A stretch of 37,951 nucleotides of DNA, from NCBI GenBank assembly GCA_001275005.1, contig JWZX01002472.1, forward strand, positions 1 to 37,951. The letters are read 5' to 3'. The notes under the pieces were generated by a model, which saw only the letters and a list, made by a program, of their open reading frames with translations, had not been told where the DNA came from and ran no database searches. Below, in pieces: positions 1 through 8,724 of the stretch. The DNA is from Chrysochromulina tobinii. Taxonomy: Eukaryota > Haptophyta > Prymnesiales > Chrysochromulinaceae. The stretch's first letter is position 1; each line of letters starts with the position of its first letter. A program made the translations under genes and the position numbers.

Positions 1-1338
1 GGCGCGCTCAGCGCGCGCGGCGCGTGCGGCACATGCGGCCGCGTGGGCGGCGCGGCGGCGCCATCGGCGCCACATGATCGCGAGCGGCATGCGGCCAACA
101 CGACTGCCGCGGCTGCCTCGCTCGTCGGCGAGCACTCGAAGTAACCCGTCGATGGCCTGCCGTGCGCGCCACGCGCACAGCGCACGCGCGAGTAGGCTGC
201 TGCGCACTCGGCTTGTTCGCGCGCGAAGCGGCCGCACTGCCGCGGTCCACCCGCGCCACATGCGCAGCGCGCGCTGCCTCGGCAGCCATCCGCTGCCAGC
301 GAGGGCCCGAAGCGGTAATCGAAGCGGCCGCGCGGACGCCAGCCGTATGCGCCACGTGCGCAGCGCCCGCGCAAGGGTTTGGACGCCGCGTGAGCCACTC
401 GCCGCTCGCAGAGTCACATCCCGTTCGGCGGCTATCCGCGCGCGCCACACGCGCAGAGTCCGCGCGAGGGTCGCATAGGTGCGCCCCAGTGCGCGCGCGA
501 CCGTCGCATGCCGAGTGTGCACGGCGCGCTGCCAGGCGTACAAAGCGCGGCGCGCGGCCGCCTGGCGCACGCGATGCCCATCGAGCGCCTCCACGTGCGC
601 GCAAAGCTCGAACTGACGCCACGTCGAGAGCGCGCGCGCCACCGTCTGCCGAAACGCACAGGCATCCGCGGCGTCCCCAAATGGTAAGTCCGCCCGAACA
701 GGACCCCGCGGCCCGCCTATGACGATGAGGCAGCGCCGGCGGGCCTCCTGCTGCCGCCGTTCGGCCGCGCGCCGCCGCCATAGCCGCAGCCGACGCGTCA
801 CGGTCCGAGTGCCGGCGATGCCGTCGAGGAAGCGCACGAACTGCTGCTCGGCCGCGTAGCTGAGCCAGACAGTGATGGCGCGCCCGGCGGCGACCCAGGG
901 CGCCTCGCGCGTCGCCGCACCGAGCACGCGCTCGTGTCGCTCGCATCTGCGCCACCGCTCCATGGCGCGCGTCAGCATGGCAAGCGCAAACCACCGTGTA
1001 CCAATCTGCAAGTGTCGTTCGAGGCGCGTGGCCGCCGCCCACACTGCCATGGCCGAAGAGAGCGCCGTCGTCTCGGCGAGCTCGCATGCCAGCGAGGAGG
1101 CGAGCCGATGGACGGCGCCCGCGCTCCGCGGTTGCGGCAGAATGGATGGGCTCGCAGCAGGCATCCCGAGGTCGGGAGAGTCGCCGGTTTGCGGCGAGTC
1201 GGGCACTTGGATTTGGTACGGTGGCGTTGGCGTTGGCAGTCCGAGCTGCGCAGCGGCGGCCTCCAGCCACTCGGGGGTGCCCACCTCTGGCGACTGCGGC
1301 GATCGGAGAGTGTGGAGGAGGCGGCGAAGGTTGCCCAT
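1..1338 (-). CDS. Sfi1-like tryptophan-repeat protein, C-terminus beyond window
   Basis: An open frame of 446 codons runs from ATG at 1338 (MGNLRRLLHTLRSPQ) to base 1 with no stop, so the 3' end lies outside the window. After an acidic, Pro-rich first 90 residues, the protein is a series of about ten helical repeats spaced roughly 20-35 residues apart. Each carries a (A/T)L-x-x-W core followed by Arg: RAMERWRRCE, RALSTWRQFE, RALYAWQRAV, TLRVWRARIA, RALRTWRIRL, RALRMWRGW, RALCAWRARQ, IMWRRWRRR. This is the pattern of Sfi1/centrin-binding repeats, which form long helices at centrosomes or basal bodies; IQ-like calmodulin binding is the alternative. A basal-body role is inference. The same-strand U-box gene ends about 400 bp upstream. 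A longer frame across 8-1483 in another register has no repeat logic and is a shadow. Confidence 0.72.
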   Translation of the reverse strand, partial: MGNLRRLLHTLRSPQSPEVGTPEWLEAAAAQLGLPTPTPPYQIQVPDSPQTGDSPDLGMPAASPSILPQPRSAGAVHRLASSLACELAETTALSSAMAVWAAATRLERHLQIGTRWFALAMLTRAMERWRRCERHERVLGAATREAPWVAAGRAITVWLSYAAEQQFVRFLDGIAGTRTVTRRLRLWRRRAAERRQQEARRRCLIVIGGPRGPVRADLPFGDAADACAFRQTVARALSTWRQFELCAHVEALDGHRVRQAAARRALYAWQRAVHTRHATVARALGRTYATLARTLRVWRARIAAERDVTLRAASGSRGVQTLARALRTWRIRLASARPLRLPLRALAGSGWLPRQRALRMWRGWTAAVRPLRARTSRVRSSLLARALCAWRARQAIDGLLRVLADERGSRGSRVGRMPLAIMWRRWRRRAAHAAACAARAARAERA

Positions 1339-1739
1339 TGAACACCGTCCGCCGTGCCGCGCCGTCCCAGTGCGGAGTCCGCCCGGGCTCCCGGGCTTTT
1401 TTCAGGCTGTGAATCCGTGTGTGAAAAGGGAGCGGGCGGGAGCGAAGCAAAGACTTTGTGGACCGCCATGTAGGCAACAACACGCAAGATACACTCGTGT
1501 GGTAACGCGTGCGTTGCGCGGTATGCGTTAGCGTTTGGTTTCGTTAGCCCGGCCCGCAGGCACGCGACACGCACACACTGACTGCCGATCTCGGCGTCGC
1601 GCAAGCGCAGCGTACCATGTGTCGTGCCTGTTGAATTTCTACAACAATGTTAACTTGCAGGTGCTGACTACGTCGGACGGGACTCATCTCTCGGGACTCG
1701 GCAAGAATCACAAGAGCGCCCTCCGGCTTCACCCCTCCC
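1339..1739. other. Intergenic, no gene seen
   Basis: About 400 bp between the end of the U-box gene and the start of the Sfi1-like gene, both on the minus strand. It presumably holds the 3' UTR of the first and the promoter of the second. I see no RNA gene, clear TATA box or repeat array in it. Confidence 0.5.
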
Positions 1740-3275
1740 TTATGCGCTACCACCAGCGCCACTTCCCGTGGAGTGCCGTGATGATGGCGCGCGTCGCTTG
1801 GGTGCGGGTGGATCCTGCTCTTCCCATGGCTCTTCCGTGAGATCATCCTCGGTCCGAACGCGCTTCTTGGCGTCGGCGAGCTGCTTGCGCAACGCCTCAA
1901 TCTCCGCGTTGGCAGCGGCCTCCTTCGCCTCGGCAGCCGCCTTGGCAGCCGCCTCCTTCACGTTGGCTGCCGATTCCGCCTCAGCGACGGCGGTGGCCAA
2001 TCGTGCCGCCATCTGCTCGGCCATCCGATCGAGCTCTGCCTCGTGGTCCTCGATGCGCCGCCGCAGGTTGAGGTTTGGCACCAGCGCCGTACCGAGCGTC
2101 GCGCGCGTGAGCGGGCTGAGCGGGTGCGGGCCGCGGAGGACCTCCTCAATCGCGCTGCGCTCGTAGGAATGGCCATCGGATGCGACCACTGGGTCCTTCA
2201 TCTTGTCGTACGTGATCGGGCATGTGAAGTCGGCAGGCAGCGGCACGTTCAGCCCGACGGACTCGCGCCGCGCGCGCCGTGCCGCCGCCGTCTGCAGCTC
2301 CTCAAGCCGCGAGCGCACGCGCTCCGTCACCGCCTCGTCCGCCGCGCCGACGGCCGCCGCCGTTGCCAGCGCCGCCTCCAGCGCAACAACAGTCTCACCA
2401 GCCTCAGCACGATGCAGCCGCGCCGTCGCAACTGAACGGAGCTTGCGCTGCAGCTCAGAGAAGGCGTGGAGAGGCGCGGCGGTGTTGGCGACGGCGGCAA
2501 GGATGGCATCGCTGCAGGTGGGGTTACATGCGAGGACGCACAGTGTTTCTGCTGCAGTTATCGCCGCCTCCGACTCAGCCCCCGCATGCAGCAACGCCAC
2601 GAGCGGCGGGATGGCGCCCGCCTCTCGGATGGCGTCTTGGTTGGTGGGGTTGTCGTGGGCGAGGAACCACAACGCGCAAGCCGCATGCTTCGCCGCCTTC
2701 GACTCAGCCCCCGCATGCAGCAACGCCACGAGCGGCGGGATGGCGCCCGCCTCTCTGATGGCGTCTCGGTTGGTGGGGTTGTCGCAGGCGAGGCTCCCCA
2801 ACGCGCCTGCCGCATTCTCCGCCGCCTCCGACTCAGCCCCCGCATGCAGCAACGCCACGAGCGGCGGGATGGCGCCCGCTTCTCGGATGGCGTCTTGGTT
2901 GGTCGGGTTATTGCCGGCGAGGATCCACAACGCACAAACCGCATTCTCCGCCGCCTCCGACTCAGCCCCCGCATGCAGCAACGCCACGAGCGGCGGGATG
3001 GCGCCCGCCTCTCGGATGGCATCGCGGGCAGTATCACTGGTGTCGGAGAGTCTGAGCAGGGTCGATGCAGCCATTGAGGCTCCGCCGCTAAGCTTGAGCA
3101 GCTGCACAAGGCTTGGGATCGCCGGCCGGACGGCCTCACAATCGTCAGCGCTCATGCCAGAGTCAGTGAGCTCATGGAGCTCCTTGGCATGGCGCTCATC
3201 GAAATGGCATCGCTCCTCGGCGTGGCGCTTCAAGGTCGCCGTTACTCGCTCGGTTAGCGGGACGCGGGACGACAT
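1740..3275 (-). CDS. ARM-repeat U-box E3 ubiquitin ligase
   Basis: 511 aa, one exon, starting at the ATG at 3275. Residues about 85-255 are four near-identical 43-residue armadillo repeats (core DAIREAGAIPPLVALLHAGA) plus a degenerate fifth. A linker with a helical segment follows. Residues about 345-415 are a U-box: FTCPITYDKMKDPVVASDGH, then SYERSAIEEVL and a conserved PLTR. The C-terminus is an Ala/Glu coiled coil ending in a basic, Ser-rich tail. U-boxes recruit E2 enzymes without zinc, and ARM repeats bind the substrate, so this should be a cytosolic or nuclear E3 ligase. Most plant ARM/U-box proteins place the U-box before the ARM repeats; here the order is reversed. The near-identity of the repeats at DNA level (129-bp units, roughly 2570-3030) points to recent expansion or gene conversion. 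Confidence 0.88.
   Translation of the reverse strand: MSSRVPLTERVTATLKRHAEERCHFDERHAKELHELTDSGMSADDCEAVRPAIPSLVQLLKLSGGASMAASTLLRLSDTSDTARDAIREAGAIPPLVALLHAGAESEAAENAVCALWILAGNNPTNQDAIREAGAIPPLVALLHAGAESEAAENAAGALGSLACDNPTNRDAIREAGAIPPLVALLHAGAESKAAKHAACALWFLAHDNPTNQDAIREAGAIPPLVALLHAGAESEAAITAAETLCVLACNPTCSDAILAAVANTAAPLHAFSELQRKLRSVATARLHRAEAGETVVALEAALATAAAVGAADEAVTERVRSRLEELQTAAARRARRESVGLNVPLPADFTCPITYDKMKDPVVASDGHSYERSAIEEVLRGPHPLSPLTRATLGTALVPNLNLRRRIEDHEAELDRMAEQMAARLATAVAEAESAANVKEAAAKAAAEAKEAAANAEIEALRKQLADAKKRVRTEDDLTEEPWEEQDPPAPKRRAPSSRHSTGSGAGGSA
2570..3030 (-). repeat. 129-bp tandem coding repeat (ARM units)
   Basis: Four consecutive 129-bp units in the U-box gene differ at only a few bases and encode 43-residue armadillo repeats. 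Differences cluster in the segment reading ALWILAGNNP, ALGSLACDNP or ALWFLAHDNP. Confidence 0.85.
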
Positions 3276-3508
3276 CAATACACCACACTAACGCTGCTCT
3301 CCAGGGTGTCGCCCCCCCTGGACCGGCCGCATTCGCGCCGTGAACAAAACTTGTTCACACCGCGTGACCTTGAAGCGACGGGCGCGCCTGTTTGCGCTTG
3401 TCATTACTGCTTTTTACTACTCAGGAGTTCGCTCGAGCGCATCGAACAACACAACAGACATCGAACAACACACAACTCCAAGCCCGCTGTGTTTGATGCT
3501 CGTTAGAC

Positions 3509-5419
3509 TCACAGGGACGCGCCCAGCTCCGCCCCATACTGCTGCATCATCTTGCGCATGCCAGCGAGGAAGTCCTCGCCCGCGACGTTCACATCCGCCG
3601 CGCCGTCCCCAGCCTCGAGTGCATCCCCGTCATCACCCCCGGGTTCATGCTCGTCCCCGTGCTGTGGCATCCGCGCGGCGAGGCACGAGAGCTTGGGGGC
3701 CGGCGTGAGGAGCGGCGAGGTGGCGGTGGCCATGGGCGCCTTGAGCGGCGGCGGCTGGCACGCTCCCTCTTCCTCGCCCTGAGCCGCCGCCGTCGTCGCC
3801 GCCGCCGTCTGCTGCTGCCGGCGGCGACGGAGGAGCTTCTGACGAAGCAGAGCAGTCCTCTCACGCTCGAGCCGCTCGGCACGCTGCTCATCGGTCTCGC
3901 GCGCGAGCAGCGCCTCGCGCCGTGCGTGGCGCGCCTGCTGCCTGCCGCGCGCGCCGCGTGCCGCCGCCTGGACCGCTGTCGCCGCGGCATGCGAGGCTGC
4001 CTGACGCGCTGCTACTCGTCGAGTGAGCTCCAGTCTCCGGAAGGCCATCTGCACGGCGGTCGCGGCCTCGAGAGCAGTGCGCCGGCGGCGTGCGTGCTCG
4101 GCAGCCATGCGCCGGCGCGCGTGCGCCTGCAGCACCAGAGCAGCATGCATTTCGATCCGTCGACGGACCACAGCCCGTGCGCCAGCTAACCGACGAGCGC
4201 TCGACTGCAGCTTGATCGCTGCGCCCACGGCCGCGAGGAGATGCGCCTGACGCTCGCGCTGCCGACGCTGGAGGCACGTGGCGGCGCGCGCCTCGACCTT
4301 GTCCGCGAGCAGCACTTCGCGCAGCACGACGATCGCACCCGAGTGCGCGGCGACATCGCGCGAGGCGGGGAGGACTGTCTTGCACACGCGCTGCACGATC
4401 GCAGCGAGCGATCGCCGTCCTGTCGAGTCGAGTGGCTGCAGTTGGCTGATGAGCACCGAGGAGAGCATGCGCCCCCCCTTGGCGCGGAGCAGCTCCACTA
4501 CCATCTCCTCCGTCACCACGCGCGCATGCATGTGCTCACCACGGCGCTGTCCCTCCGCGCCGCCGCTCGGGACAGCGCCGCTCGTCATCGAGGAGCACCG
4601 GGAGGCCTCGGCGGCGGCGGCGCTCGTGAGGGCGCTGGCCTCCCCGTCGGGCGCGTCGCGCAGCATGAGCACGGGCACGAGCTTGCCGTGCCCGTCAAGG
4701 CGCTCCGTCACGCGCGCCACCTCGGCGACCACTCGCGCGAGACGTTTCTTGGCTCCGGCGTCAGCGGGGGAGATGAGCTTGGCGAACTGTGCGGCGCTCA
4801 GGCCGCCCGGGCTCGAGCCGAGCACCTTGCGCACGAGCTCGCGCTCGACTGACGTCACCGGCTGCGCGGCGTCGTCGGGCGACAGCACCGATGCGGGCGA
4901 CGTGCCACCACCGCGCACGACCTTTGCGTCCGACGAGGGCGGCGTGCGCGCACCCTCGCGGCGCAGGCGCAAGATAGGACCGGCGCCCGGCCTGTCCGAG
5001 GCGGCGAGCTCGCCCACGTCCGAGATGGCCGCGACGAGCAGCTGCCGCTCGGCCTCGTCCGCAGGGGCGAAGCGCTCGCGCAGCGCCTGCACGTCCATCT
5101 GCTCGCCAGGCTGGGCCAGCAGCAGTGCACGCACGGCCATGGCGCCGATGGGCAGCGGCGGCGAGTGCGCGGCACTGCTGCCGCGCAGGCGCACCGCCGG
5201 CTCGCCTGCCGGGGTGGTGCGCATGTCGCACAACCTTGAGATCGCCCGCGTCAGCTTGAGCCTCTCGGCGTCGTCGCGTGGAGAGAAGAGGGCGGAGAGC
5301 GCGGCCGCCGGCATCTCGGTGCCCGGCTGCGAGAGTAGTACCTCATGGACGGCCTGCTCGGAGATGGGCAGGTGCTGCGGCGGCACTGGCGGTTGGCGGC
5401 GGGAGGCCATGGCGGGCAT
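3509..5419 (-). CDS. IQ-motif protein with four N-terminal helical modules
   Basis: 636 aa from the ATG at 5419 (MPAMASRRQPP). An ATG at 5572 would add 51 basic residues, but that stretch carries promoter-like motifs shared with the divergent sulfotransferase gene, so I prefer the inner start. The N-terminal half holds four diverged modules of about 50 residues, each opening like AVHEVLLSQPG, AVRALLLAQPG, LVRKVLGSSPG or MVVELLRAKGG, followed by a short hydrophobic stretch, SP/AP/QPxD and a basic-hydrophobic helix. I do not recognise the module; a winged-helix-like fold is possible. The second half has several IQ motifs (AAIKLQSSARRLAG, ALVLQAHARRRMA, ATAVQMAFRRLEL, ATAVQAAARGARGR), expected to bind calmodulin or centrin-like proteins, then a Pro/acidic tail. 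The peptide RRGEHMHA between modules three and four matches the micro-insertion family described at 21081-21625. Confidence 0.8.
   Translation of the reverse strand: MPAMASRRQPPVPPQHLPISEQAVHEVLLSQPGTEMPAAALSALFSPRDDAERLKLTRAISRLCDMRTTPAGEPAVRLRGSSAAHSPPLPIGAMAVRALLLAQPGEQMDVQALRERFAPADEAERQLLVAAISDVGELAASDRPGAGPILRLRREGARTPPSSDAKVVRGGGTSPASVLSPDDAAQPVTSVERELVRKVLGSSPGGLSAAQFAKLISPADAGAKKRLARVVAEVARVTERLDGHGKLVPVLMLRDAPDGEASALTSAAAAEASRCSSMTSGAVPSGGAEGQRRGEHMHARVVTEEMVVELLRAKGGRMLSSVLISQLQPLDSTGRRSLAAIVQRVCKTVLPASRDVAAHSGAIVVLREVLLADKVEARAATCLQRRQRERQAHLLAAVGAAIKLQSSARRLAGARAVVRRRIEMHAALVLQAHARRRMAAEHARRRRTALEAATAVQMAFRRLELTRRVAARQAASHAAATAVQAAARGARGRQQARHARREALLARETDEQRAERLERERTALLRQKLLRRRRQQQTAAATTAAAQGEEEGACQPPPLKAPMATATSPLLTPAPKLSCLAARMPQHGDEHEPGGDDGDALEAGDGAADVNVAGEDFLAGMRKMMQQYGAELGASL
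4524..4550 (-). repeat. Family-1 micro-insertion copy in IQ gene
   Basis: The plus strand reads TGCATGTGCTCACCACGGCG after GCGCGCA, the same core as the copies in the Munc13-like gene 17 kb away. It encodes RRGEHMHA. A weak direct repeat (TCACCACGCGC and TCACCACGGCGC) flanks the AT-containing centre. Confidence 0.6.
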
Positions 5420-5632
5420 CGCCTCGATGACGGGTGCTCCCTTGCAGAACACGAGATGGCAGTTGGTGTTCTTGGTGCGCGATCGTTTCACGCAACTTTC
5501 ACGAATCGAGCCGCGCGATACAAGTACACGTGCTCGCAACAGCGACCTTACGGCGACCTGCCACCGTTTCATGCCCTACTTAACACTTCCGATCGTGAAA
5601 GTCGTGGTGTGTGTATTCATGAAAGTCGCGCC
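5420..5632. promoter_or_regulatory. Bidirectional promoter with repeated TCGTGAAAGT motif
   Basis: Between the two divergent starts, TCGTGAAAGT occurs on the minus strand at 5495-5504 and on the plus strand at 5593-5602. The one-mismatch copy TCATGAAAGT lies at 5617-5626. Three copies in about 130 bp suggest a shared regulatory site. This is inference from the sequence alone. Confidence 0.4.
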
Positions 5633-6784
5633 ATGGACGTCTCGGCGGCGGCCGAGGGCGTGCTCTGGGTCGACCGGCACCTGCACAAGAATGGTGGCTC
5701 GACGTTGCGCGAGGTGATGCTCCGCAACGAGGAGGCGGGCAACTGCGTCTACTACGGCTACCAGCAGACGGGCGAGGGCTGGGACCGGCTCATGAACGCG
5801 ATGCGGAGCAACGCGAGCGTGGCGGACACTCGTCGGCTCCCGCGCCTGTGCATCGAGGCGCACGCGTCGACGGCGTCGGCCGATTGGACGTCGCGCCGGC
5901 TGCCGGAGCTCATAGGCTTGCGCGAGCACTTTAGCCGCCTCGGCGCGCCCGTCCGCATCGTGGTGACCACGCGGGTGCGCGAGCCGCTCTCCTACTACCT
6001 GAGCTTCTACCGGTGGCGCATCGCGGGGATGCAGCGGCGGGGCAATGTGATTCGGCTCTCGGCGCACAAGAGCGTCATCAACCCGCTCGGCGCCTCCTTT
6101 CTCGAGTGGCGCCCACCGAACCTGCAGTCGATCGGGCTTCTCCACGGCGACGTTGAGCTGTTCGCTGGGCTCAAGGCGGGCGGCTTCCCGGGCGTACGTG
6201 GCGAAGGGCGGCGGCCGCACTCATACTGGCTGCAGCACCACGAGCACAGCCGTGCCGACCATCGCGCACTGTTGCGCGTCCTGCGCTCCTACGACGTCGT
6301 CGCGCCGATGGATCAATTCGATGAGGCTCTGTTGCTGACGACGGACGCGACGCGCCTTGCGCCGCTGCAGGAGAGGAAGCACGTGGCGGTGCGGCCCGAG
6401 CCGCAGGGGATGGACGGCATGCGCCTGGCCGACCACGCCATCTGCCCCGACATGGCCGCGTGCCGCGCACACATCGAGGCGATCGCTCCGTGGGACGTGA
6501 GGCTCTACAAGGCCGTACGTCGGGACTTTGCAGCGCGGGTGCGACGGGAGGGGCCGGCGCTCGAGCGTCGACTGGCGGCGCTGCACGCGGCGCGTGCGCG
6601 CGGCGAGGGCGGCGCGTGCGAGCGCAGCCGCTGCTGCTGCAACGAGCGCCGGCCGTGTTTCAACTTGACCGGGCGCGATCGCGGCCGCTCCCTAGAGCCG
6701 CCGGCGTGTTTGCCGGGCACGCGCAGCCTGCAGAGGCTGGTGGCCACCGACATGCCGGTTGGCTGGTGCTGCGTGAAGCTGTGA
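5633..6784 (+). CDS. Sulfotransferase-family protein
   Basis: 383 aa from the ATG at 5633 (MDVSAAAEGVLWVDRHLHKN). HLHKNGGSTLREVM near residue 17 resembles the 5'-phosphosulfate loop (H-x-P-K-x-G-G-T/S-T-L) of membrane-type carbohydrate sulfotransferases. The stretch around VVTTRVREPLSYYLSFYRWR fits the 3'-phosphate (PAPS) binding region, usually R-D-P-x-x-R-x-x-S-x-F. The usual Pro of the first loop is replaced by His or Asn. Such enzymes move sulfate from PAPS to sugars, normally in the Golgi, but no signal anchor is visible, so either an upstream exon is missing or the protein is soluble. The C-terminus is Cys-rich (CERSRCCCNERRPCF, then GWCCVKL), as in secreted proteins. The specific acceptor cannot be told. 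Confidence 0.68.
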   Translation: MDVSAAAEGVLWVDRHLHKNGGSTLREVMLRNEEAGNCVYYGYQQTGEGWDRLMNAMRSNASVADTRRLPRLCIEAHASTASADWTSRRLPELIGLREHFSRLGAPVRIVVTTRVREPLSYYLSFYRWRIAGMQRRGNVIRLSAHKSVINPLGASFLEWRPPNLQSIGLLHGDVELFAGLKAGGFPGVRGEGRRPHSYWLQHHEHSRADHRALLRVLRSYDVVAPMDQFDEALLLTTDATRLAPLQERKHVAVRPEPQGMDGMRLADHAICPDMAACRAHIEAIAPWDVRLYKAVRRDFAARVRREGPALERRLAALHAARARGEGGACERSRCCCNERRPCFNLTGRDRGRSLEPPACLPGTRSLQRLVATDMPVGWCCVKL

Positions 6785-7915
6785 TATTTTGTACCCAAAC
6801 TTAGTCACTGAAGATTCGTCAAATTTGGCCGACATTTCGTACGCCTCCGGCGCCGGGAACTCGCGAACCGTCCAGGACGGCTCCTAGTCCGAAGCCGATG
6901 GCGGCGCTCGCCATCAACGTAGCCGATGCCGGCGCTCAACGTAGCGCGGAGGTTGCAGAGCCACCTCGTCACCCCACTCTTCAGACACATGTCAGGGTTT
7001 CGCTTCACCCTTCCAAGCACCTCGCTTCTCTCCCATACACCTTCCACGAGCGAAGGCAACTCATCACGACCGGCGCGGAACCACAGGGCGAACTAGAAAT
7101 CCAGTCAGTCCGGCCCAGGCTCATCTCATCAAGGAGTGACAGTGGCAGCCTCCGCGGGAGTGGAATGCTTGGTAGCCTTTGCGCTGGCGGCTTGCCACTG
7201 AACGCACGCACACGCTTCTACCAGGATGAGCCACCAGAGCAGCCTGCCAGCGACAGCGAAGCTCTCGCCCACCTTCGCGCCGAGTCTCGAAGTAGCTCTA
7301 GATGATTATGTATTAGATGAAGAAGCCGTCGTGCGTACTCCTCTGGGTCGACATGTCTCGTGCATGCGTTGCGGGTCCACACATGTGCAGTGTCCATGGC
7401 AGTGTCGCACTCCGGGTGCGGCGGGGCGGACGTGCGTCGAGTTGGGGGCTCAGGGGCACATGAGGCCGAGTGAGGACATCTCGCCAGCTCCCTGACAGTT
7501 CATATCTGTCTCAGGTAATTTACACCATACTATCCGCGGTACCGCGCGACTCGGCACTCGCGGCGCGGAGCAGCAGTTCTGTAAACGTCACCATGCACGC
7601 ACGTCGAGAGGGGCCCCGTATACACCTCGTGGCTGTAGCCGTTGCAGCTGTGCGGGTCGCGGGCCGTGACTCATACCAGGAGCCTGCTGTTGTTGTTCGC
7701 AGAGAGACCGCAGCACTTCGACGAGCCTACCCCGTACCATAGCGCAGGCGTCAGCCGGCCGGTCCTGACGGCGAGGCGAGCTTGCATGCTGATTGCGACT
7801 GATGAGCACTGATGGTCTCCCCCATCAGCCGGCTGGTCCTGACAGCGACGCGACCATCCGTGCAGTAGCCGCCATCCGTAGACGCCCTCGCCGCACACGC
7901 GCCTCAGAAAGCGAC
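6785..7915. other. Intergenic, no supported gene
   Basis: 1.1 kb between the end of the sulfotransferase gene and the end of the DUF1499 gene (convergent). Several frames up to about 135 codons are open, but none has a recognisable motif or codon pattern like the neighbouring genes. I see no tRNA or repeat array here. Confidence 0.45.
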
Positions 7916-8576
7916 TCAGAGTGCGACGCCTTTAGCATCCCATCCCTTCTTGGCAAGCTCGGCCGCGATGTAGTTGAGCCGCTTGCCGTTGACGCCGAAG
8001 TCGGAATCGCCGACGCGGCTCGAGGAGCGCACGCCAACGGTCGTCTCCTCGATAGAGAACTCGAGGTCATCCACGAAGGGTTTTCCGCCGTTGAAGAATT
8101 TAGCAAAGTTGCCGATGCCCGAGCGGAACTCAACACGCTGGTAGCTCGGCGTGTCCTCGACCAATGTCCAGCCGCCGAGATCCACGCCGCCCTGGCCCTC
8201 CTGCGGGTACGCCTGCAACGCAGCTCCTGCGCAAGGGGCAAAGCGGACCGAGCCGGGCGTGAGTGGCATGGCGAGCGCAATCACAAGCGTGCCTCTTAGA
8301 GTTCATGAGCACATGCGCACGAAGATCGGCCATGGCAGCCGTTCGGGAGGTGGACGAAGGCCACGTCCACGTCGAGAGCTTCGTCTTGTCCGTGGACGCC
8401 GAGGACCAGCAGTTGTTGGCGCCGCTCGGGCAAGGCTTCAGTGCAGCGTTGGCTGGAGCGAGGCCGATCGCAGCAGCAGTGGCACCGGCAACTGCGGCAC
8501 GGCGAGACACCACGACGGGGATGCGCAACGCGCTCGCAGCGGCGATCACGGCGAGAAGGAAAATGCGGGTCAACAT
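7916..8576 (-). CDS. DUF1499 protein with plastid-lumen presequence, two exons
   Basis: Exons 8321-8576 and 7916-8226 join across a 94-bp intron (GTGCGCATG to TTGCGCAG, phase 1) to give 188 aa; the splice restores AMADLRAALQAYPQEGQ without a break. DUF1499 hallmarks are the N-terminal CPSGANNCWSSAS, then VEFRSGIGNF, FVDDLEFSIEETTVGVRSSS and RVGDSDFGVNGKRLNYI. The presequence is bipartite: a signal peptide (MLTRIFLLAVIAAASAL) as needed for complex plastids, then a twin-Arg hydrophobic stretch (SRRAAVAGATAAAIGLAPAN) ending in ANA/A, typical of thylakoid-lumen import. The molecular function of the family is not settled. It is divergent from the IMPase-like gene, with 148 bp between starts. Confidence 0.86.
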
Positions 8577-8724
8577 CGTGCTTCGGAGGTTCGTCGAGAT
8601 GACCGGTTGACGAAATCCTTGGCGAGATGTTTCAACCCAAAGAGACTGGGTTATTGCGTGGCAATGATTTCACGGGTTGGGCTCTTAGCATCACACCGCG
8701 GTCCGGGAAACTGCGGCCCTGGTC

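Noticed and set aside
8-1483. Long minus-strand frame of 491 codons
   Set aside because: It overlaps the Sfi1-like gene in another register and reads as Arg/Ala/His-rich nonsense with no repeat order; GC-rich coding DNA leaves shadow frames open.
2203-3291. Plus-strand frame opposite the U-box gene
   Set aside because: It is an antisense shadow of the ARM repeats; its own repetition follows from the 129-bp units.
6785-7915. Small genes in the 6.8-7.9 kb gap
   Set aside because: Frames of up to 135 codons exist on both strands but have no motif, no consistent codon use and overlap one another.
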